From DATBWZ01 sp036514535 (GTDB lineage Bacteria; JAMCPX01; DATBWZ01): a stretch of DNA of 12,241 bases. Position 1 is the stretch's first letter. The number at the start of each line of letters is the position of its first letter. A model generated the notes under the pieces. It saw only the letters and a program-made list of their open reading frames with translations. It ran no database searches and had not been told where the DNA came from. The position numbers and the translations under genes were made by a program. Positions 8,591 to 12,241 of the stretch are shown here, piece by piece. The stretch spans positions 1 through 12,241 of the forward strand of contig DATBWZ010000044.1 in the NCBI GenBank assembly GCA_036514535.1, in the 5' to 3' direction.

Positions 8591-9892
8591 TTATTCCTTT
8601 TGTTCCTCTTCAGCAGCACCCTCCGTGTCAGAATCAGCCGCCGACATTTGGTCACCTTTTATACTATATAATTCAATAGCTTGCTGTTTAACCGTTTCCG
8701 CTGTTTTCCTGTCAATTCCCGGAATTTTCACCAGCACTTCCAAATCACATTCTGCAAGTTCCTTGACTGAATGAATGCCGCTTTTGTACACAAGTTCCGA
8801 GGTCTTATCTCCGAGATCCTTTATTTCAGCAAAAACTTTTTTGGCAGTTTCCTTGATTTCCTTAACCTTTGATTCACTCTTTATATCTATCTTCCAGCCT
8901 ATCAGCTGAACCGCAAGTCTCACATTCTGACCCTTTCTGCCAATTGCAAGCGAAAGCTGATCGTCAGGAACAATAACCTCCAGTGTTGTGTCATTTTCGT
9001 ATACCATCACTTCGGAAACGGTTGCAGGAGACAGCGCATGAATAACATACCTTGCCACATCAGAAGACCATGCTATAATATCAATTTTTTCTCCGCGCAG
9101 TTCCTGGACTACACTCTGAACGCGTGATCCTTTGAATCCCACACATGCACCCACCGGATCCACGTCCGGGTCCTTTGAAGATACTGCGATCTTGGAACGC
9201 ACACCGGCTTCCCTGGCAACACCCTTTATCTCAACAATCCCCTCTTTAATCTCCGGAACCTCCGAAACAAAAAGTTTTACGAGAAACTGGGGATGAGCCC
9301 TTGAAAGTATAATTTGCGGCCCCCGGGAAGACCGTTCTATCTCAAGCATGTATGCTCTTAGAGCCTCACCCACACGATACACCTCGCGTGGAATCTGCTC
9401 CCTGGGCGGAATATAGCCCTCGGTCTTTCCCATCTCAACAACAATAGTCTTGTCTTCAAACCTTCTGACTATTCCAGAGATGTTTTTCCCGCTCTGATCC
9501 TTAAACTCATTAAAAACAAGTTCCTTTTCTGCTTCGCGCATTTTCTGAAATATAACCTGCTTCGCTGTCTGAGCAGAAATCCTGCCAAGCAGATCTGCTT
9601 CCAGTTTAACACCTATGCTGTCACCGATCTCCGCACCTGAGTCCAGTTTTTTAGCCTGCGGCAGACTTATTTGATTATCAGGATCAACAACATCCTCTAC
9701 GACACTTTTAAATTCCATCAATTCTATTTCGCCTGAATCCTCATTGAACCGCGCTTCTATCTCCTTATTAATGCCAAATTTTTTCTTTGCAGCCGATACA
9801 AGAGCAGATTCAATCGCCTCTATTAAAATCTTTTTGTCTATTCCTTTATCTTGCCAAATCTGATCAATTACCCTTGCCAATTCATTTATCAT
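8591..9892 (-). CDS. nusA: Transcription termination/antitermination protein NusA
   Basis: RNA polymerase-binding elongation factor that promotes pausing, intrinsic termination and rRNA antitermination. The length is 433 residues. The N-terminal RNAP-binding domain spans about 1-125. The S1 domain (about 135-198) includes GIVRRFEDKTIVVEMGKTEG. KH1 contains GACVGFKGSRVQ (248-259) and GEKIDIIAW (267-275). KH2 contains DDQLSLAIGRKGQNVRLA (310-327). A C-terminal helix-hairpin-helix segment (about 358-410, around VKIPGIDRKTAE) precedes a short acidic tail ending EEEQKE. Firmicute NusA usually stops after KH2, so this extra domain points away from that phylum; it resembles one copy of the repeat found in proteobacterial NusA. 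The start has a good Shine-Dalgarno. In E. coli NusA regulates its own operon at leader terminators, which is relevant to the hairpin ahead of rimP. Confidence 0.97.
   Translation of the reverse strand: MINELARVIDQIWQDKGIDKKILIEAIESALVSAAKKKFGINKEIEARFNEDSGEIELMEFKSVVEDVVDPDNQISLPQAKKLDSGAEIGDSIGVKLEADLLGRISAQTAKQVIFQKMREAEKELVFNEFKDQSGKNISGIVRRFEDKTIVVEMGKTEGYIPPREQIPREVYRVGEALRAYMLEIERSSRGPQIILSRAHPQFLVKLFVSEVPEIKEGIVEIKGVAREAGVRSKIAVSSKDPDVDPVGACVGFKGSRVQSVVQELRGEKIDIIAWSSDVARYVIHALSPATVSEVMVYENDTTLEVIVPDDQLSLAIGRKGQNVRLAVQLIGWKIDIKSESKVKEIKETAKKVFAEIKDLGDKTSELVYKSGIHSVKELAECDLEVLVKIPGIDRKTAETVKQQAIELYSIKGDQMSAADSDTEGAAEEEQKE
8595..8601 (-). promoter_or_regulatory. Shine-Dalgarno that fixes the infB start
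   Basis: AAAAGGA on the minus strand lies five bases before the ATG at 8589, inside the last codons of nusA. It favours this ATG over the upstream in-frame ATG at 8655. The junction reads TAA-A-ATG. Confidence 0.7.
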
Positions 9893-9897
9893 AACTC

Positions 9898-9903
9898 CAC
9901 CTC
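9898..9903 (-). promoter_or_regulatory. Shine-Dalgarno for nusA
   Basis: GAGGTG on the minus strand, five bases before the nusA ATG, in the 21-base rimP-nusA gap. It is close to the anti-Shine-Dalgarno complement and supports the start at 9892. Confidence 0.7.
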
Positions 9904-9913
9904 ACTTGATAAA

Positions 9914-10375
9914 TCATAAAACCTTTAATGTTGCCTTTTTTATACCGTCAATTTTAAACGAATAATTCTTGCCGTCCACATCAACTGTAATTTCCTCTGT
10001 TCCGACCCCGGCAATTTTTCCGGTAAAGTTTCTTCTGCCATCAGACGGAACCGCGAGTTGCAGGCTGATTCTGGATCCGATAAACCTACTGAAATCCTCA
10101 ATACTCTTCAGCGGACGGTTAATGCCGGGAGAAGAAACCTCAAGAAGGTATTTGCCCGGGATTAGATTTCTTACATCCAGATGAGCGCTTACTTCTCTGC
10201 TAACCAACGCACAATCATCCACGTTCACACCGCCTGGCTTATCAACAAGCAATCTAAGAACCCAGCCATTCTGCTCCATTCTGTAATGCAGATCTACTAG
10301 TTCCATTTTTTGTTCTTCAAGTATAGGTATAACCATTTCTCTGACTTCCTCTATAATTTTTAAAACTTTTTCCAT
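9914..10375 (-). CDS. rimP: Ribosome maturation factor RimP
   Basis: Cytosolic factor needed for maturation of the 30S subunit. With the ATG at 10375 it is 153 residues, the usual family length. It begins MEKVLKIIEEV and carries MELVDLHYR (24-32), GWVLRLLVDKPGGV (37-50), DDCALVSREVSAHLD (53-67) and the hallmark LLEVSSPGINRPL (78-90). A C-terminal SH3-like domain contains FTGKIAGV. An in-frame ATG at 10402 would add nine residues. I prefer 10375 because the longer start lies inside a stable hairpin with a U-rich run and because family members begin near this point. Neither start has a strong Shine-Dalgarno. rimP is the first gene of the core operon and lies 21 bases before nusA. Identity is secure; the exact start is about 65% certain. 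Confidence 0.94.
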   Translation of the reverse strand: MEKVLKIIEEVREMVIPILEEQKMELVDLHYRMEQNGWVLRLLVDKPGGVNVDDCALVSREVSAHLDVRNLIPGKYLLEVSSPGINRPLKSIEDFSRFIGSRISLQLAVPSDGRRNFTGKIAGVGTEEITVDVDGKNYSFKIDGIKKATLKVL

Positions 10376-10383
10376 CTTCTGAG

Positions 10384-10417
10384 AAAAATAAAAAGCGGAC
10401 ATAAAGCGTCCACTTTT
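10384..10417 (-). terminator. Intrinsic terminator-like hairpin between anmK and rimP
   Basis: On the minus strand AAAAGTGGAC pairs with GTCCGCTTTT (ten base pairs, one G-U) around the seven-base loop GCTTTAT. A T-rich run, TATTTTT, follows at once. This is the form of a Rho-independent terminator for anmK transcripts. It lies only 16 bases after the stem before the rimP ATG at 10375, so it could instead act as a leader attenuator for the rimP-nusA operon. On the plus strand the T run is only four bases, so function there is unlikely. No energy calculation was made. Confidence 0.6.
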
Positions 10418-10426
10418 AAAATGAAG

Positions 10427-10455
10427 ATTTTAACATTGAAATAAAAGAAATGCAA
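10427..10455 (-). promoter_or_regulatory. Possible sigma70-type promoter for rimP operon
   Basis: The minus strand has a -35-like TTGCAT (10455-10450), a 17-base AT-rich spacer and a -10-like TAAAAT (10432-10427, five of six to consensus). The -35 matches only three of six positions. Transcription would begin near 10420, just before the hairpin. It is the only promoter-like site in the only sizeable gap of the window, which supports it by position. AT-rich DNA produces such matches by chance. Confidence 0.4.
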
Positions 10456-10480
10456 GTGAAAAATGAGATTAATAACTCCT

Positions 10481-11605
10481 TTAAAAATAAGAAATTTTCC
10501 CCAGCACCGCAGGCATCTCTGCCCCTGTAGCCGAAGGAATATTCCCTGGCAATCCATTGTATGTTAAATAGGCAAGCAGCGAAAAGGCCAGAGCCTCGGC
10601 AGAATCGCTGTTAAGACTATAATCCTCAAAGGTTTTTACCGGTAAAGGATAAAATCTCTTTTTCATAAGATCCATTAAAAGCCTATTTTTAACTCCACCC
10701 CCTGTGACTACCAGTTTGGATGGATTAAAATTCTTTATATATTTCATATAGTTATAATAAACTGACTCTGAAGTAAAAGCCGTTACTGTCGCGACAAGAT
10801 CTTTAAACACGATCTTTTCTTTTTTCTGAATTTCTTTTAATCCTTCAATTAATACCTTTCCGAATGCCTCTCTTCCTGTAGATTTAGGAGGTGGCTTCAA
10901 AATAAAGCGGTTCTGCATCAACCTGCCAAGAAGCTTTTGGTTTATTCTGCCCTTCTTTCCAATTCTGCCGTGGTGGTCATATTTCTTTTTGCCGCCGGTA
11001 ACATCCCTTACAAGCCCGTCTATAAGCATATTCCCGGGCCCTGTATCAAAAGCCAAAATATCAGATGTTCCGCCGCTTGAAGGAACAAGTGTAAAATTAC
11101 TGATACCTCCTATATTCAGAACAAGGGTTGATTCGCCCTTTTTTCTAAACAGGTGGTAATGAAGAAGACAGGACAATGGCGCGCCCTCTCCACCGGCAGC
11201 AATGTCCGCTGGACGAAAATCAGCAATCGTAACAACACCGGTCCGCTTTGATATAACTGCAGGCTCGCCTATCTGAAACGACGCCCTCCCGGGTATATGA
11301 GAAACCGTCTGTCCATGGGAGCCTATAAGCGAAACCTTCCGAATAGGGATCCCTGCCTTATCAGCAATCCGGAGCGCTGCCTGCGCGAAAATCTCTCCGA
11401 GTTTAAAATTCAGCATAGAGATCTCGCCAGCATTGCCCTTCCCATGTGAGATTCTAAATATTTCATCCTGAAGATCGCGGGAGAAAGAATATGTTCTGAA
11501 AGCAATTTCCTTTATGGTTATTTTTTCTCCAGCGCCATTAATTTTTACAAGCGCTGCATCAACGCCGTCCGCCGAAGTCCCTGAGATTAATCCAATGACA
11601 AACAT
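10481..11605 (-). CDS. anmK: Anhydro-N-acetylmuramic acid kinase
   Basis: Converts 1,6-anhydro-N-acetylmuramic acid from recycled cell wall to MurNAc-6-phosphate, using ATP to open the anhydro ring. The length is 374 residues, normal for the ASKHA-fold family. Motifs in order: GLISGTSADGVD (5-16, phosphate loop), SHGQTVSH (96-103), ADFRPADIAAGGEGAPL (128-144), NIGGISN (164-170), DTGPGN (187-192, D187 the likely catalytic base), KSTGREAFGK (241-250), VTGGGVKN and EALAFSLLAYL. After GAPL, SCLLHYHLF replaces the usual form VPAFH. The gene starts 29 bases after the DUF1015 gene without a clear Shine-Dalgarno and ends about 105 bases before rimP. Its presence suggests the cell makes anhydro-muropeptides by lytic transglycosylases, as diderm bacteria do. 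Activity is inferred from the family only. Confidence 0.95.
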   Translation of the reverse strand: MFVIGLISGTSADGVDAALVKINGAGEKITIKEIAFRTYSFSRDLQDEIFRISHGKGNAGEISMLNFKLGEIFAQAALRIADKAGIPIRKVSLIGSHGQTVSHIPGRASFQIGEPAVISKRTGVVTIADFRPADIAAGGEGAPLSCLLHYHLFRKKGESTLVLNIGGISNFTLVPSSGGTSDILAFDTGPGNMLIDGLVRDVTGGKKKYDHHGRIGKKGRINQKLLGRLMQNRFILKPPPKSTGREAFGKVLIEGLKEIQKKEKIVFKDLVATVTAFTSESVYYNYMKYIKNFNPSKLVVTGGGVKNRLLMDLMKKRFYPLPVKTFEDYSLNSDSAEALAFSLLAYLTYNGLPGNIPSATGAEMPAVLGKISYF

Positions 11606-11634
11606 TATTGATTGAAATCTCTCTTAATAATTAC

Positions 11635-12241
11635 TCACTCAACAAGGCTACGGAACAGCATTCCGCTATAAAGTTTCGGATAAAAGAAGGTTGACTTATG
11701 AGGCATCTTATCGCCATTGGAGGTCACAGCCTGAATTTGATCAACCGTTGGCGACTTCAGAAGAACAATGCAATCGCCCCACCCCTCACGCATAGTCGTC
11801 ATTAAGTCTCTGGAATTATGGGAATAACGGATATTCTTCTCAGCAACATTATGATTCATTCCAAGAATATCTCCTATGAAAAGCATGTGAAGGACCGAAA
11901 CATCAAGAAACAATCTTTCCTCGCCGAAATTGTCCTTATTCAATCTCTTCATGACATCCCTGTTTTTTAATTCCAGGATGTAAACCGTCTTGTCCTTCTT
12001 GAACCTCAGGCAAAAAACATTCCTGCCCTTGGGAGTATGCTCTATCGCTTCTATACCCCTGTTCATTGAAGATGTTTTTGAAATTTTAAAATATTTCTCC
12101 GCAGATATTAGAATCTTCTGCACATCAACCTTTCTGTGAAATTTTACAAATCTGTAGATTGGCAGGATAAGAAGGTCCAGCGACTCCATTGGACAAAGAT
12201 ACATCATCACAAAATCAGATGGCTTTTCCGTGTTTCCGGTT
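11635..12241 (-). CDS. DUF1015 family protein, C-terminal part (N-terminus outside window)
   Basis: The frame is open from the window edge, so the N-terminal half is missing: 201 codons are visible, against roughly 400-450 in the family. The first visible residues are TGNTEKPSDFVMMYLCPME, and a GTG at 12210 is only an internal codon. Family recognition rests on the LLILPIYRFV segment, the LFIGDILGM region, and the C-terminal block LKSPTVDQIQAV, GDKMPHKSTFFYPKL and YSGMLFRSL, which closely follows the DUF1015 pattern. No signal peptide or membrane segment is seen in the visible part. The biochemical role of DUF1015 is not settled. Members are often found near serine-biosynthesis genes and an alternative phosphoserine phosphatase role has been suggested, but nothing visible here tests that. 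It is followed by anmK after 29 bases. Confidence 0.85.
   Translation of the reverse strand, partial: TGNTEKPSDFVMMYLCPMESLDLLILPIYRFVKFHRKVDVQKILISAEKYFKISKTSSMNRGIEAIEHTPKGRNVFCLRFKKDKTVYILELKNRDVMKRLNKDNFGEERLFLDVSVLHMLFIGDILGMNHNVAEKNIRYSHNSRDLMTTMREGWGDCIVLLKSPTVDQIQAVTSNGDKMPHKSTFFYPKLYSGMLFRSLVE

Noticed and set aside
8590..8655. Longer infB start at 8655 (22 extra residues, MTKCRRLILTRR...)
   Set aside because: It is buried in the nusA coding end, has no family similarity, and the ATG at 8589 has a proper ribosome binding site and matches known IF2 N-termini.
10376..10402. Longer rimP start at 10402
   Set aside because: The ATG lies in the loop and stem of the hairpin and the extra residues MSAFYFSQK have no family counterpart. 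Kept as an alternative, not excluded.
1..12241. Mobile element, CRISPR, toxin-antitoxin or defence system
   Set aside because: No direct repeat array, inverted terminal repeats, transposase, recombinase or paired small genes were seen. All space is filled by conserved housekeeping genes.

Overview
The window is a tightly packed bacterial chromosome segment with every recognisable gene on the minus strand, so transcription runs from high to low coordinates. In that direction the genes are: the C-terminal half of a DUF1015-family protein (cut by the window edge), anmK, rimP, nusA, infB, ylxP (DUF503), rbfA, an nrnA-like DHH phosphoesterase, truB, rpsO, pnp, and purB (cut at its extreme C-terminus by the other edge). 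No tRNA, rRNA, insertion sequence, CRISPR array or phage gene was seen. All twelve reading frames look intact.

The core, from rimP to pnp, is the conserved translation and RNA-metabolism operon. RimP and RbfA mature the 30S subunit, NusA controls elongation and termination, IF2 starts translation, TruB modifies tRNA, S15 is a primary 30S binding protein, and PNPase and the NrnA-like enzyme degrade RNA and short oligonucleotides. A DHH gene between rbfA and truB, with DUF503 between infB and rbfA, is a layout known from several deltaproteobacterial, clostridial and candidate-phylum lineages. Here ylxR and the L7Ae-like ylxQ are absent between nusA and infB. An AT-rich genome with anmK (anhydromuramic acid recycling) suggests an uncultured Gram-negative-type bacterium. 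I cannot name the phylum from sequence alone.

Spacing is very tight. Four gene pairs overlap by 4 to 11 bases, and most other gaps are 1 to 29 bases. The one real intergenic space is about 105 bases between anmK and rimP. It holds a plausible sigma70-type promoter, a hairpin followed by a U-rich run, and an ownerless Shine-Dalgarno sequence over the anmK stop codon. The hairpin also helps choose the rimP start. Downstream of the core, purB (adenylosuccinate lyase, purine synthesis) is joined to pnp by an 8-base overlap.

I see no undescribed multi-gene system. This is mainly a housekeeping region. The points worth checking are the anmK-rimP junction, the purB linkage, and a few unusual residues in S15 and AnmK.
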